Assembly (NCBI RefSeq): GCF_029360775.1
Contig: NZ_JARKMZ010000028.1
Location: 558,001-622,000, forward strand
Direction of reading: 5' to 3'
DNA from: Daejeonella sp. H1SJ63
GTDB lineage: Bacteria > Bacteroidota > Bacteroidia > Sphingobacteriales > Sphingobacteriaceae
DNA: 64,000 nt
The notes under the pieces are model-generated. The model worked only from the letters and a program-made list of their open reading frames with translations, was not told the origin of the DNA and made no database searches. The position numbers and the translations under genes are program-made. The stretch's first letter is position 1; every line of letters begins with the position of its first letter. Shown here piece by piece: positions 52,568-62,527 of this stretch.

Positions 52568-53191
52568 GTGAGTTTACATATAAAAGAGTACATAATTTCA
52601 GAGTCAGATAAGCTTTTTTGCCAGTATGGCTTTAAGAGTGTTACAATGGACGATATTGCCAAACATCTTGGAATGTCGAAGAAAACAATTTACAGCCATT
52701 TTATTGATAAAAATGAGATTGTTAACATTGTCATACAAACTAAGCTAGATTCTCAAAAGTGCCTGATTAAAGATAATATTGAGGCATCACCCAATGCTGT
52801 TCATGAAGTTTTTTATTCTGTAACAAATATGAAGGAGCTTCTGTCTAATATTAACCCAACATTGTTTTACGATCTTCAAAAATATCATCCCCAGGCATGG
52901 TTGTTTTTCAGAGATTTCAGAGAGAAAGCTCTTTATACCTCTATTCAGAATAATCTGATCAGAGGGATAAAGGAGGGGTATTACAGAGAAGACATTAAGC
53001 CTGATATTTTGACACAAATGAGATTAGAACAAATTGACCTGATTTTTAACAGTAATTCTTCATATACTCATGGGAAATACGGGATTGCACAGGTAATGGC
53101 AGAAATTACCGAACATTTTTTATACGGTATCTGCACCCTGAAAGGGCATAAATTGATTAATAAATACAAGGAAATTACAGAAGAAGAATAG
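52568..53191 (+). CDS. TetR/AcrR-family transcriptional regulator of efflux operon
   Basis: DNA-binding repressor of about 207 aa. The N-terminal helix-turn-helix region is FCQYGFKSVTMDDIAKHLGMSKKTIYSHFIDK, a typical TetR pattern. The frame is open back to 52418, but the GTG at 52568 begins just before the first helix and is preferred; an ATG at 52496 would add 24 residues unlike the family. The C-terminal domain is the ligand-binding part and has no clear similarity I can name. It is followed 4 bases later by the TolC-like gene, so it likely regulates its own operon and the pump. Confidence 0.9.
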   Translation: MSLHIKEYIISESDKLFCQYGFKSVTMDDIAKHLGMSKKTIYSHFIDKNEIVNIVIQTKLDSQKCLIKDNIEASPNAVHEVFYSVTNMKELLSNINPTLFYDLQKYHPQAWLFFRDFREKALYTSIQNNLIRGIKEGYYREDIKPDILTQMRLEQIDLIFNSNSSYTHGKYGIAQVMAEITEHFLYGICTLKGHKLINKYKEITEEE

Positions 53192-53195
53192 AAAA

Positions 53196-54533
53196 ATGAG
53201 ATACAAATATCTAACCTTAGTTTTTTGTCTGATTGCAGGATTTTCAGCGAAAGCGCAATTGACTGATACCGTGGCAGCTTTTACTTTGCAGGAAGCTATA
53301 GATTATGCACAAACTCATCAGAGTTCAATACTTAATGCAAAAATTGATGAGGAAATTGCCAGAAACACAGTAAAGAAAACCACGGGAATTGGTTTGCCGC
53401 AGGTAAATGCAAATATTAATTTTCAGGATTTTATAAAGGTACCTACCAATTTATTGCCAGGTGAGTTTTTTGACAAGCCCGGAGAAATGATCCCTGTTCG
53501 TTTTGGTGTTAAATATCAGTCATCTGCAGGAGTAGAACTCAGTCAGCTTTTATTTGATGGAACTTATCTTGTTGGTTTACAGGCTTCTAAGACATATAAG
53601 GAGCTTTCTACTAAAAGTCTTCAGCGTAGTCGTATTGAAACTGCTGTTGCCGTAACCAAGGCCTATTATTCTGTACTTGTGAGTAATGAACAGCTCAATT
53701 TACTCGATGCAAATATTGAGCGTTTAAAGAAATCATTAAAAGATACTGAAGCCTTGTTCAAAAATGGTTTTGTTGAGAAAATTGATCTTGACAGATTAAC
53801 GGTTTTGAATAATAACCTGGAAACAGAGCGCGGGAATGTCATTCGTTTGCTTGATCTGAACCTGCATTTACTTAAGTTTCAGATGGGCATGAATATTAAT
53901 AGTACACTTACTTTAAAGGATTCTATTTCAAACCTTAATGTTGAAGAGTCTGTTGCATTGAACGATACCGCTGCATACAAAAGCAGAATTGAATATTCAT
54001 TGCTTGAAACTCAGAAAAAATTAAATGAGCTGGATCTTAAACGATACAAAAGCCAGTATTTACCCTCAATTGGTGCCTTTGGAAGTACCACCAGAAGTTT
54101 ACAGTCGAATACGTTTAATGAGTTATTTGACCGCAGTTTTCCAATGACAGTAATTGGTTTCAGGGTTTCTGTTCCGATTATTTCAGGAGGAATCAGAAAT
54201 TATCAGGTAAGAAATGCCAAACTTGAGATCCAGAAGACTGAAAATAATTTAGTTAATCTGAGAAATGGGATCAATCTGGAGGTTGAGCAGGCAAAAACCG
54301 TTTATCGCAATGGATTTAAATCGCTGGAAAATCAAAAACGGAATATGACCCTTGCTCAGGAAGTATTAAGGGTAACAAAGGTTAAGTACGAGCAGGGAGT
54401 GGGCTCCAGCATTGAGGTTACTACAGCTGAAACTTCGCTTAAAGAATCACAGAACAATTATATAAATGCATTATATGAATTACTCATCAATAAAGTAAAT
54501 CTTGATAAAGCATTGGGAAAAATCATTTATTAA
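53196..54533 (+). CDS. TolC-family outer-membrane efflux protein
   Basis: Outer-membrane channel of a tripartite efflux pump, 445 aa, with signal peptide ending near SAKAQ (residue 20). The protein has the duplicated long helical region of OEP proteins (FTLQEAIDYAQTHQSSILNAKID, LEVEQAKTVYRNGFKSLENQKRNM). It forms a trimeric tunnel spanning the periplasm. The regulator upstream and the membrane fusion protein 80 bases downstream make up the operon. Confidence 0.93.
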   Translation: MRYKYLTLVFCLIAGFSAKAQLTDTVAAFTLQEAIDYAQTHQSSILNAKIDEEIARNTVKKTTGIGLPQVNANINFQDFIKVPTNLLPGEFFDKPGEMIPVRFGVKYQSSAGVELSQLLFDGTYLVGLQASKTYKELSTKSLQRSRIETAVAVTKAYYSVLVSNEQLNLLDANIERLKKSLKDTEALFKNGFVEKIDLDRLTVLNNNLETERGNVIRLLDLNLHLLKFQMGMNINSTLTLKDSISNLNVEESVALNDTAAYKSRIEYSLLETQKKLNELDLKRYKSQYLPSIGAFGSTTRSLQSNTFNELFDRSFPMTVIGFRVSVPIISGGIRNYQVRNAKLEIQKTENNLVNLRNGINLEVEQAKTVYRNGFKSLENQKRNMTLAQEVLRVTKVKYEQGVGSSIEVTTAETSLKESQNNYINALYELLINKVNLDKALGKIIY

Positions 54534-54613
54534 CAGAGAAAACAAATCAGATACATTGGCGCACATCGGATAATTTTAATGGCGCGATTCGTAAAAACTA
54601 AACGAAACATAAA

Positions 54614-55708
54614 ATGAAAAAAGTATTATTTATCTCCACAGCTATTTTTCTTGCCTCCTGCGGAGGGGAACCCACTGATAAAAAATCAGAACTGGAAGCA
54701 TTGAAGAAGGAGCGTGCCGAGCTTAATGCTAAAATAGAAAAACTCGAAGCTGAAGTAGGAGTAGTAGCTGCCGCTTCTGATGCTAAAGATGTAAGTATTC
54801 TTGAGCTTACTGAAACTCCATTTCAGAATTACCTTGAAGTACAGGGTAAAGTGGATGCTGAAGAGAATGTACAGGTAACTCCGGAAGCACCGGGAGTGAT
54901 TACTGCAGTATTTGTAAGTATTGGTCAGAGTGTTACCAAGGGTCAGATCTTGGCTCAGATCGATGATCAGGTATTGCGTCAGAATATTGCTGAACTCCAG
55001 AATCAGCTTGACCTTGCTTCCACACTTTTTGAACGGCAGAAAAATCTTTGGGACCAGAAAATTGGAACTGAGGTTCAGTATCTGAGTGCAAAGACTCAGA
55101 AAGAGGCAGCAGAACGCCGTATAGCAACAGTACGCTCACAGATCTCAATGTATAAAATCAAAGCTCCGATTAGCGGAACAATTGATGCAATGGATCTTAA
55201 ATTAGGGCAGGCTGTATCACCCGGATTCTCAGGTATCAGAGTAATTAACACAAGTAAGCTTAAAGCGAAAGCACAGATTGCAGAATCTTATTCAGCCAGA
55301 GTAAATCAGGGTGATAATGTTCAGGTTATTTTACCTGATGTACCGGATACAGTCGCTACTAAGATCACCTTTGCCTCAAAAACTATTGATCCGATTTCAA
55401 GAAGTTTTAACGTGGAAATTAAGCTCCCTTCTGACCGCAATTACCGGCCGAATATGCTGACTGTTCTGAAAATTGCAGATTATCAAAATCCAAAAGCTCT
55501 TGTTATTCCTGTAAATTCTATCCAGAAAGCTGAAAATGGGGATTATGTTTTTATTGTTGAGAATGGTAAAGCCAGGCGTGTGGACATCAAAACCGGCAAG
55601 GTTTCGGAAGGTCGTGCCGAGATCCTTTCAGGATTAAAGACCGGAGATCAGGTTATTGTTTCAGGAATGCAGGGATTAAGTCCGGGTGATACCGTGAAAT
55701 CAAATTAA
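54614..55708 (+). CDS. RND efflux periplasmic adaptor (membrane fusion) lipoprotein
   Basis: Adaptor of 364 aa linking the inner-membrane pump and TolC channel. Lipobox LASC at about residues 13-16 is followed by a charged coiled coil (about 24-48). Lipoyl/biotinyl-like half-motifs flank a helical hairpin (PEAPGVITAVFVSIGQSVTKGQILAQID and KIKAPISGTIDAMDLKLGQAVSPG). The barrel-sandwich region ends in KTGDQVIVSGMQGLSPGD. Membrane fusion proteins use this order to join RND transporters. It precedes the pump gene by 42 bases. Confidence 0.95.
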   Translation: MKKVLFISTAIFLASCGGEPTDKKSELEALKKERAELNAKIEKLEAEVGVVAAASDAKDVSILELTETPFQNYLEVQGKVDAEENVQVTPEAPGVITAVFVSIGQSVTKGQILAQIDDQVLRQNIAELQNQLDLASTLFERQKNLWDQKIGTEVQYLSAKTQKEAAERRIATVRSQISMYKIKAPISGTIDAMDLKLGQAVSPGFSGIRVINTSKLKAKAQIAESYSARVNQGDNVQVILPDVPDTVATKITFASKTIDPISRSFNVEIKLPSDRNYRPNMLTVLKIADYQNPKALVIPVNSIQKAENGDYVFIVENGKARRVDIKTGKVSEGRAEILSGLKTGDQVIVSGMQGLSPGDTVKSN

Positions 55709-55750
55709 TCAGGTTTTACAATTTAAGAGCTCATCATAATACAGAATAAG

Positions 55751-58700
55751 ATGGAAGAATTTAATAAAGAATTTAAACCCTCCAGCTGGTCGATTGATAA
55801 CAGAACAGCCATTTATGTGCTTACAGTTATCATCTCAGTAATAGGGTACTTCTCATATATTGGATTGCCGAAAGAGAATTTCCCGGAGGTGATTATTCCA
55901 AAAATATTTGTTCAGACAGTTTATCCCGGGACTTCTCCGGCCAATATGGAGAATCTGGTGACCAAGCAGATTGAAAAACAATTGAAATCGGCATCAGGGT
56001 TGAAGAAGATAACTTCAAATTCCTATCAGGATTTCTCAATAATTACCGCTGAATTCAATACCAATGTTGATATAAAGGATGCCAAGCAAAGGGTTAAGGA
56101 CGCTGTAGATAAGGCCAGACAAGACCTTCCTTCCGACCTTCCTAATGAACCCAATGTAATGGATATTAATCTTTCTGATCTTCCGATCATGTATCTGAAT
56201 ATTTCAGGAGACTATGATCTGAAAAGCCTGAAGCATTATGCTGAAGAGATTCAGGATCAGGTAGAGAGTTTGAAGGAAATTTCTGGCGTGGATATTGTTG
56301 GGGCACTTGAACAGGAAATTCAGATCAATGCTGATTTAAATAAAATGGCTGCTGCCCAAATATCATTCGGTGATATAGAACGTGCTGTAGGCTATGAAAA
56401 CCTGACCATTTCAGGAGGTACAATTAAGATGGATGGTGTCAGAAGAACTCTGAATGTTAAAAAGGAGTTTGCAAGTGCAGAAGAGATATCCAACCTGATT
56501 ATTAAAACACCATCAGGATCTTCTGTATACCTGAGAGATATCGCTGAAGTTAAAGATTCTTTCAAAGAGCAGGAAAGTTATGCCCGTTTGTATGGAAAGA
56601 ACGTAATTACACTCAACGTAAAGAAAAGAAGCGGTGAAAACCTGATTGATGCATCAGACAAAATCAATGCATTAATTAAGGAGATGAAAGATACCTCTTT
56701 ACCTAAAAATTTAAATATCACTGTTACAGGTGATCAGTCGAGCAGAACAAGGGTTACACTTCATGATCTTATCAATACGATTATCATTGGATTTATTCTG
56801 GTAACAATAATTCTGATGTTTTTTATGGGTATTACAAATGCTTTGTTTGTTGCTCTTTCTGTTCCATTATCAATGTTTATTGCTTTTATGGCTATGCCTG
56901 CATTGGGCGGGATTATGGGATTTAATTTTACAATGAATATGATGGTGCTGTTCTCATTCCTTCTGGGTTTGGGTATTGTGGTAGATGATGCGATTGTAGT
57001 TATAGAAAATACGCACAGGATATTTGATAATGGTAAAGTCCCGATTAAAAAGGCTGCTAAAATGGCTGCAGGAGAGGTGTTTTTGCCTGTTCTTTCAGGT
57101 ACATTAACCACGTTGGCTCCATTCGTTCCGTTATTGTTCTGGCCCGGAGTAATTGGTGAATTTATGTTCTTCCTGCCAATGACACTGATTATCACATTGC
57201 TTGCTTCATTGCTGGTAGCTTATATTATTAACCCTGTATTTGCTGTAGATTTCATGCAGCCGGAAGAACATATAACTGATAAACCTCGATTTGACAAGGC
57301 TTTAAAGCGTGATTTGCTGATTTTTGCCGGTGCCACATTGCTGGCCTATCTGGTAGATAAAGGTTTAGGTAATCTTGTTATATTTATTACTCTGCTTTAC
57401 CTTTTGAATCACTTCTATCTTCGTCGTGCTATTTATAATTTCCAGACTAATATCTGGCCAAATGTTCAGACTAAATATGTGCATGTACTTAAATGGGCAC
57501 TTGAAAGGCCAAGAATTATGTTGTGGTCAACGGTTGGATTATTTTTCCTGACTCTGTTTATAATAGGTATAGTTCCACCAAAAATTGTTTTCTTTCCAAA
57601 AGGTGATCCCAATTTTGTTTATGTGTATGTTCATTTACCCGTAGGAACAGATCAGGCATATACCAATGAAGTGATGAAGAAAGTTGAGGCGGATGTTACC
57701 AAAGTTGTTGGTAAAGATAATAAGGATGTATCTTCTATTCTTTCCAATGTTACTGTTGGGGTAACTGATCCGCAAAGTGAAGACCAGGGACAATACCCTA
57801 ATATGGGTAAGGTTACTGTGGCTTTTGTAGAATATGGAAAACGTACAGGTGAGCCAACTTCTGTGTATCTTGACAGGATAAGAGATGCGGTTAAAGGAGT
57901 TCCAAGTGCAGAAATTACTGTTGCGCAAGAGCAGTCAGGACCGCCAACTGCCAAGCCAATCAGTATTGAAATCACCGGAGACAATCTTGATTCTCTTGTA
58001 AAGGTCTCCGAAAATCTGAAACAGTATCTTGAAAGTAAGCAGATAGCCGGTGTTGAAGAATTAAAATCTGATTTTCAGAACGATAAGCCTGAGATTATCT
58101 TTGATATTGACCGCGAGCGAGCCAATCGTGAGGGTATATCATCCGGACAAATTGGAATGGATCTTCGTACCGCTATCTTTGGGAAGGAAGTTTCGAAATT
58201 CCGTGATGCGAATGAGGATTACGAAATTAATCTTCGTGCAAATGAATCTCAGAAAAACAATCTGGATGCATTGCGAAATATGAAGGTTACTTACAGAGAT
58301 ATGGCCATGGGAGGTATTATCCGTCAGGTACCATTGTCGTCTTTTGCTTCTATAGATTATGTAAATACTTATGGTGGAATTAAGCGTAAGCAGGAAAAGA
58401 GAATTATTATTCTTTCCTCAAACGTATTGGGTGAATACAATCCAAACGAAGTAGTTACCAATATACAAAATGAGATCAATCAGTTTAAGGCTCCGGCAGG
58501 AGTTGAAGTGAAAATGGCCGGCGAGCAGGAAGAACAAAAGGAAACAATGGTATTTCTGGGATCTGCAATGCTGGTATCGCTGGGGCTGATCCTGATTATT
58601 TTGGTTACTCAGTTTAACTCTATTACAAAACCCCTTATCATTTTAAGTGAGATCTTGTTTAGTATCATTGGTGTTTTGCTTGGGGTAACCATCTTCCGGA

Positions 58701-59134
58701 TGGAAATGTCAATTGTAATGTCGGGTGTTGGTATTGTTGCTTTGGCAGGTATTGTGGTCAGAAATGGTATTTTGCTTGTTGAGTTTACCGAACTGATGGT
58801 AGAGCAGGGGATGAGTATTAAAGATGCTATAATTGAAGCAGGACGCACCAGAATGACTCCTGTATTGCTGACTGCTACTGCTACCATGCTCGGACTTATT
58901 CCTTTGGCAGTAGGATTAAATATGGACTTTGTAACTCTGTTCCGCGACTTTGATGCTAATCTTTATTTCGGAGGGGATAATGTGGCCTTCTGGGGACCGC
59001 TATCATGGACCATGATATTTGGATTAAGTTTTGCAACTTTCCTGACATTGATTCTGGTTCCTTGTATGCTGTTGATTGGCGATTCGAATTCAAGAAGAAT
59101 TAAAGGCTGGTTTAAAAAATCTCCAAAAGCTTAA
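55751..59134 (+). CDS. RND-family efflux transporter permease
   Basis: Large proton-driven inner-membrane pump (1127 aa) with the two-fold repeated RND architecture: a first helix near residues 20-40, a periplasmic loop, a helix bundle with the proton-relay pair GLGIVVDDAIVVIENTHR, a second loop and a second helix bundle ending in FATFLTLILVPCMLLIG. It resembles AcrB/CzcA-type pumps. Substrates, such as drugs, bile-like acids or metals, cannot be assigned. An extra segment of about 70 residues between the sixth and seventh helices (LFAGA-like helices around 515-560) carries additional hydrophobic stretches. Ends at a strong terminator. Confidence 0.94.
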   Translation: MEEFNKEFKPSSWSIDNRTAIYVLTVIISVIGYFSYIGLPKENFPEVIIPKIFVQTVYPGTSPANMENLVTKQIEKQLKSASGLKKITSNSYQDFSIITAEFNTNVDIKDAKQRVKDAVDKARQDLPSDLPNEPNVMDINLSDLPIMYLNISGDYDLKSLKHYAEEIQDQVESLKEISGVDIVGALEQEIQINADLNKMAAAQISFGDIERAVGYENLTISGGTIKMDGVRRTLNVKKEFASAEEISNLIIKTPSGSSVYLRDIAEVKDSFKEQESYARLYGKNVITLNVKKRSGENLIDASDKINALIKEMKDTSLPKNLNITVTGDQSSRTRVTLHDLINTIIIGFILVTIILMFFMGITNALFVALSVPLSMFIAFMAMPALGGIMGFNFTMNMMVLFSFLLGLGIVVDDAIVVIENTHRIFDNGKVPIKKAAKMAAGEVFLPVLSGTLTTLAPFVPLLFWPGVIGEFMFFLPMTLIITLLASLLVAYIINPVFAVDFMQPEEHITDKPRFDKALKRDLLIFAGATLLAYLVDKGLGNLVIFITLLYLLNHFYLRRAIYNFQTNIWPNVQTKYVHVLKWALERPRIMLWSTVGLFFLTLFIIGIVPPKIVFFPKGDPNFVYVYVHLPVGTDQAYTNEVMKKVEADVTKVVGKDNKDVSSILSNVTVGVTDPQSEDQGQYPNMGKVTVAFVEYGKRTGEPTSVYLDRIRDAVKGVPSAEITVAQEQSGPPTAKPISIEITGDNLDSLVKVSENLKQYLESKQIAGVEELKSDFQNDKPEIIFDIDRERANREGISSGQIGMDLRTAIFGKEVSKFRDANEDYEINLRANESQKNNLDALRNMKVTYRDMAMGGIIRQVPLSSFASIDYVNTYGGIKRKQEKRIIILSSNVLGEYNPNEVVTNIQNEINQFKAPAGVEVKMAGEQEEQKETMVFLGSAMLVSLGLILIILVTQFNSITKPLIILSEILFSIIGVLLGVTIFRMEMSIVMSGVGIVALAGIVVRNGILLVEFTELMVEQGMSIKDAIIEAGRTRMTPVLLTATATMLGLIPLAVGLNMDFVTLFRDFDANLYFGGDNVAFWGPLSWTMIFGLSFATFLTLILVPCMLLIGDSNSRRIKGWFKKSPKA

Positions 59135-59152
59135 TAGTATAAAAGCATAAAT

Positions 59153-59185
59153 AAAAGGGGTTCTTATCCAAGAGCCCCTTTTATT
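59153..59185 (+). terminator. intrinsic terminator after RND operon
   Basis: AAAAGGGGTTCTT pairs (one G-U) with AAGAGCCCCTTTT around ATCC, followed by TATTT. Confidence 0.9.
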
Positions 59186-59236
59186 TACAATCAGTTGGAG
59201 AGAATAGTTAATCGTCTTTTGAAAATTGAAGGCAAT

Positions 59237-59270
59237 AAAAAAGCCCTTCCGAAATTCGGAAAGGCTTTTT
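59237..59270 (-). terminator. terminator for small Ala-rich lipoprotein gene
   Basis: AAAAAGCC pairs with GGCTTTTT, with an inner stem TTCCGAA/TTCGGAA and one mismatch. On the minus strand it follows the small lipoprotein gene by 17 bases and ends in a U-tract. Confidence 0.85.
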
Positions 59271-59286
59271 GTAATTTTTGGGTTAA

Positions 59287-59481
59287 TTAGTGAGCAGCAG
59301 CTGCAGTATCAGCAGCAGCAGCAGCAGTATCAACAGCAGCTGAATCAACAGCAGCAGTATCAACAGCTACTTCAGTAGCAGCAGTGTCAACAGCAGCTTC
59401 TTCAGTTTTGTTTGAGTTACAAGCAGCAACTGATAAAGAAATAGCTAAAGCTAAGAAACCGAATTTGAAAGAATTTTTCAT
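59287..59481 (-). CDS. small Ala/Val/Asp/Thr repeat lipoprotein
   Basis: Predicted 64-aa lipoprotein: a signal peptide with lipobox AAC at about residues 19-21, then a low-complexity chain of AAVDTAA-type repeats (alanine, valine, aspartate, threonine) up to a C-terminal AAAAH. The underlying DNA is a degenerate tandem array of GCAGCAGTATCAAC-like units on the + strand. Such repeats expand and contract readily. Real expression is supported by a complete signal peptide and a dedicated terminator. Function unknown; possibly a surface spacer or major lipoprotein. Confidence 0.8.
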   Translation of the reverse strand: MKNSFKFGFLALAISLSVAACNSNKTEEAAVDTAATEVAVDTAAVDSAAVDTAAAAADTAAAAH

Positions 59482-59617
59482 CGTTTAGAGATTAAATTTA
59501 TTTAAATAATTTACACTTAATACCACTAAATTAAAAAGGTAACCCTGCCAATTGAAAAAAAATAAAAAAATATTTTCCCTATCATTGGGTTACAATTCCG
59601 CATAAAAAGTATTAATA

Positions 59618-60184
59618 GTGAAAAAAGAGATAAAAAGTTCAGTTCCAGCAGATAGTGAAATTGTATTAGGGATACTGAATGATTCAAAAGATGTACTGAA
59701 TCGATTGTATGTTTCTTATTTCCCGATGGTACTTCAGCTTATACTGAACAACAACGGAAACGAAGATGATGCAAAAGATATATTTCAGGAGTCTGTTATT
59801 GTTCTTTACAATAAGGTTAAGAGTGGAAATTTTGAGTTAAACAGTAAGCTTAAAACCTTCATTTACTCTGTTTGCCGCAGATTATGGCTTAAACGTTTAA
59901 ATGCACAAAGCCGTACGGTCAGAAATGTTGAAGATTTTTCAGAGTTTATTCCTGTTGAGGAAGATCTTGAAAGTCATGAAGAAAAGGACAGGCAATTTGA
60001 ATTGATGGAATATGCACTACGGCAATTAGGCGAACCTTGTAAAACGATTATAGAAGACTATTATATACATAACAGATCAATGCAGGAGATCTCTGATAAG
60101 TTTGGGTATACCAATGCGGATAATGCCAAAACTCAAAAATATAAATGCCTGCAACGTTTGAAAAAGCTATTTTTTCAAACCTAA
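59618..60184 (+). CDS. ECF-like RNA polymerase sigma factor
   Basis: Sigma-70-family factor of 188 aa, lacking regions 1 and 3. Region 2 is seen as YFPMVLQLILNNNGNEDDAKDIFQESVIVLYNKVKSGNF, and region 4 as YALRQLGEPCKTIIEDYYIHNRSMQEISDKFGYTNADNAKTQKYKCLQRLKKLF, with the helix-turn-helix in the last part. It starts with GTG at 59618. The next gene begins 10 bases later and carries an anti-sigma-like N terminus, so the two are likely a sigma/anti-sigma pair. The regulon is unknown. Confidence 0.93.
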   Translation: MKKEIKSSVPADSEIVLGILNDSKDVLNRLYVSYFPMVLQLILNNNGNEDDAKDIFQESVIVLYNKVKSGNFELNSKLKTFIYSVCRRLWLKRLNAQSRTVRNVEDFSEFIPVEEDLESHEEKDRQFELMEYALRQLGEPCKTIIEDYYIHNRSMQEISDKFGYTNADNAKTQKYKCLQRLKKLFFQT

Positions 60185-60194
60185 TTTTAAGAAG

Positions 60195-61286
60195 ATGAAT
60201 AGTGATATTGAATTGTTAAGTCAGATTGATGCATACCTTAGGGGTGAATTATCTGCTTCCGAAATGGTTGACTTTGAAAAAAGGAGACTATCGGATTCTG
60301 ATTTTGACCTTAAAGTAGTTGAGCATTCAAATACGGTTCTTCAACTTTCTGAATATGCTAAGCGTTTAAAGCTTACTTCAGAAATGAATGCCATACACGA
60401 ATCTCTGGATATACAGGCCCTCAGGGAAGAGGTTGCACCAGAAGCTCCGCTTGTGAGGAGATTGTGGAAAAAATACAGAATAAATACGGCAATTGCGGCT
60501 TCAGTTGCATTGATAGCCGTTGCCGGTACCTTATTATCAACCGGTTATTTTTCTAAAACTATCTCTACCAATGTTAGTCTTATGCGTAGGGAAATCAACA
60601 GTATTAAGCGTTCACAGAATGCACTCATCAAAGATATCAAAGATAAACCTTCACACGGCCCTGCTGATCCCGGGCAGTTTGGTGGTACGGGTTTTGCACT
60701 TTCATCAAATGGTTATGTAGTAACTAATTATCATGTTATACAGGGTGCTGATTCTGTTTATGTTCAGAATTCTGAAGGAGAAGCATTTAAAGTAAAAATG
60801 ATTTATATTGATCCTGCCTATGATCTTGCTGTTCTTCAGATCAATGATCCCGAATTTAAAAATCTGGGCACTTTGCCTTATACTTTTAAAAAATCTCCAT
60901 CTGATGTAGGCGAAGATGTGTTCACAATAGGTTTTCCGAGAGATGAGCAGGTTTATGGTAAAGGTTATGTTAGCTCAAGAAACGGTTATGCCGGAGATAC
61001 AGTAGCTTATCAGGTTTCAATTCCTGTAAATCCGGGTAATAGCGGAGGGCCTTTGCTGGATAACAGGGGCAATGTGATCGGAATCATTAATGGAAAACAA
61101 GCTTTAGCTGATGGTGCAGCTTTTGCAATAAAGTCTACTTATATTCTGAAGTCAATTGAAGCTATACCTCAGGATTCTCTGGATGATAAGTTAGTGTTGA
61201 ATAAGAGAAACAGTCTTTCCGGTTTAAGCAGAAAAGATCAGTTTAAGAAATTGGAACCTTACATTTATATGGTTAAGGTGTATTAA
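60195..61286 (+). CDS. anti-sigma-like N terminus, TM helix and trypsin-like (S1C) protease
   Basis: 363-aa single-pass membrane protein. Residues 1-85 are charged helices (IDAYLRGELSASEMVDFEKR) like the cytoplasmic part of Bacteroidota anti-sigma factors. A membrane helix spans about 98-119. The outer part (about 160-325) is a chymotrypsin-fold serine protease with the triad H180 (TNYH), D210 (YDLAV) and S283 (GNSGGP). No PDZ domain follows. The fusion with an adjacent sigma factor suggests that signals sensed outside may be passed to transcription. Its own protease could instead process other substrates. The gene ends at a bidirectional terminator. Confidence 0.9.
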   Translation: MNSDIELLSQIDAYLRGELSASEMVDFEKRRLSDSDFDLKVVEHSNTVLQLSEYAKRLKLTSEMNAIHESLDIQALREEVAPEAPLVRRLWKKYRINTAIAASVALIAVAGTLLSTGYFSKTISTNVSLMRREINSIKRSQNALIKDIKDKPSHGPADPGQFGGTGFALSSNGYVVTNYHVIQGADSVYVQNSEGEAFKVKMIYIDPAYDLAVLQINDPEFKNLGTLPYTFKKSPSDVGEDVFTIGFPRDEQVYGKGYVSSRNGYAGDTVAYQVSIPVNPGNSGGPLLDNRGNVIGIINGKQALADGAAFAIKSTYILKSIEAIPQDSLDDKLVLNKRNSLSGLSRKDQFKKLEPYIYMVKVY

Positions 61287-61321
61287 AAAAAGGCCTTGAA
61301 ATTATTTCAAGGCCTTTTTTT
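61285..61321. terminator. bidirectional terminator
   Basis: AAAAAAAGGCCTTGAA pairs exactly with its complement (stem about 16 bp, loop ATTAT) with A/T tracts on both sides, between the protease and nuoD genes, which converge here. Confidence 0.93.
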
Positions 61322-62501
61322 ATCGGTCTACTTCTCCGAGTACAATATCTATTGATCCAAGAATTGCGATCAGGTCAGCTATTAAAACTCCTCTTCCTAT
61401 TTCAGGCAGTACTGAAAGATTATTAAAACTGGGTGCTCTTGCCTTCACACGTTTAGGAATTTCGGTTTTCCCGTCACTGATAAAATAATAACCCAGTTCT
61501 CCTTTTGGATTTTCTGCGCGGATATAAAAATCCTGTTCTTTGGGAATGATCTTTTTGGGCATTTTGGCTCTGGGATCAAAATCCGGACTTCTTTTCAGCT
61601 CATTCATCAATCTGTTCAGGCACTGTTCAATAATGTGAACAGACTCTGCCACCTCGTCAACCCTTACTTTATAACGATCCCAGCAATCGCCTTTGCTGCC
61701 CATTTCGCCCTTGCCAACCTGAATTTCAAACTCCAGTTCAGGATATACAGAATACTCATCTGCACGACGGAGATCCCATTTAATTCCTGATCCTCTTAAC
61801 ATGGGGCCTGAACAGCCGTAACTGATGGCCAGATCCGGAGATAAAACTCCAACTCCTGCAGTTCTTGAAATAAATATCTGGTTATCGGTTAAAAGTTGGT
61901 TAAGCTCGGTCAGTTTAGGCTTGAAATAAGTGATGAATTCCCTGCATCTCTCTTCGAAGCCAATCGGCAGATCGTAAAATAATCCACCAATCCAGATATA
62001 GTTATAAAGCATTCTTGATCCTGAGGCCCATTCCAGCATATTCATGATATGCTCCCGGTCACGGAAACACCACAAAAACGGAGTAAAGGCGCCAATATCA
62101 ATGCCATAGGTTCCGATTGCAATAAGATGTGAAGCAATTCTGTTCAGCTCACAAACCAGAACCCTGATATATTCAATTCGTTTTGGAATATCCTTATCGA
62201 TGCCTAACATCCGCTCAACTCCCATAACATAAGCATGGTCATTGTTCATAGATGCCAGATAATCCATCCTGTCGACAAATGGGATAATCTGCTGATAGCT
62301 CAGACTCTCGCAATGCTTTTCAAAGCACCTGTGGAGGTACCCCATATGGGGGATAACCTCTTTAACTATTTCACCATCTGTGATCAACTCAAGCCTTAAT
62401 ACGCCATGTGTAGACGGATGCTGAGGCCCCATATTAATGATCATCTCTTCGGGCTGGAGATTCTCTGTTAAAAGATCATATCTGGTTTTGTTTACCTGCA
62501 T
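61320..62501 (-). CDS. nuoD: NADH-quinone oxidoreductase subunit D
   Basis: 49-kDa-type core subunit of respiratory complex I, 393 aa, part of the quinone-binding Q module. Recognised by [52 protein letters not shown] and the C-terminal ending [16 protein letters not shown]. It normally pairs with NuoC. Here it is the last gene of a minus-strand unit; nuoE-N are not adjacent, because the gene runs straight into the terminator at 61285-61321. Confidence 0.97.
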   Translation of the reverse strand: MQVNKTRYDLLTENLQPEEMIINMGPQHPSTHGVLRLELITDGEIVKEVIPHMGYLHRCFEKHCESLSYQQIIPFVDRMDYLASMNNDHAYVMGVERMLGIDKDIPKRIEYIRVLVCELNRIASHLIAIGTYGIDIGAFTPFLWCFRDREHIMNMLEWASGSRMLYNYIWIGGLFYDLPIGFEERCREFITYFKPKLTELNQLLTDNQIFISRTAGVGVLSPDLAISYGCSGPMLRGSGIKWDLRRADEYSVYPELEFEIQVGKGEMGSKGDCWDRYKVRVDEVAESVHIIEQCLNRLMNELKRSPDFDPRAKMPKKIIPKEQDFYIRAENPKGELGYYFISDGKTEIPKRVKARAPSFNNLSVLPEIGRGVLIADLIAILGSIDIVLGEVDR

Positions 62502-62527
62502 GATTTGGATTATGGTTGGGTAAATGC

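Noticed and set aside
59287-59481. Tandem GCAGCAGTATCAAC-like DNA units as a CRISPR array
   Set aside because: Units are degenerate, contiguous and encode a repeat lipoprotein; there are no spacers or cas genes.
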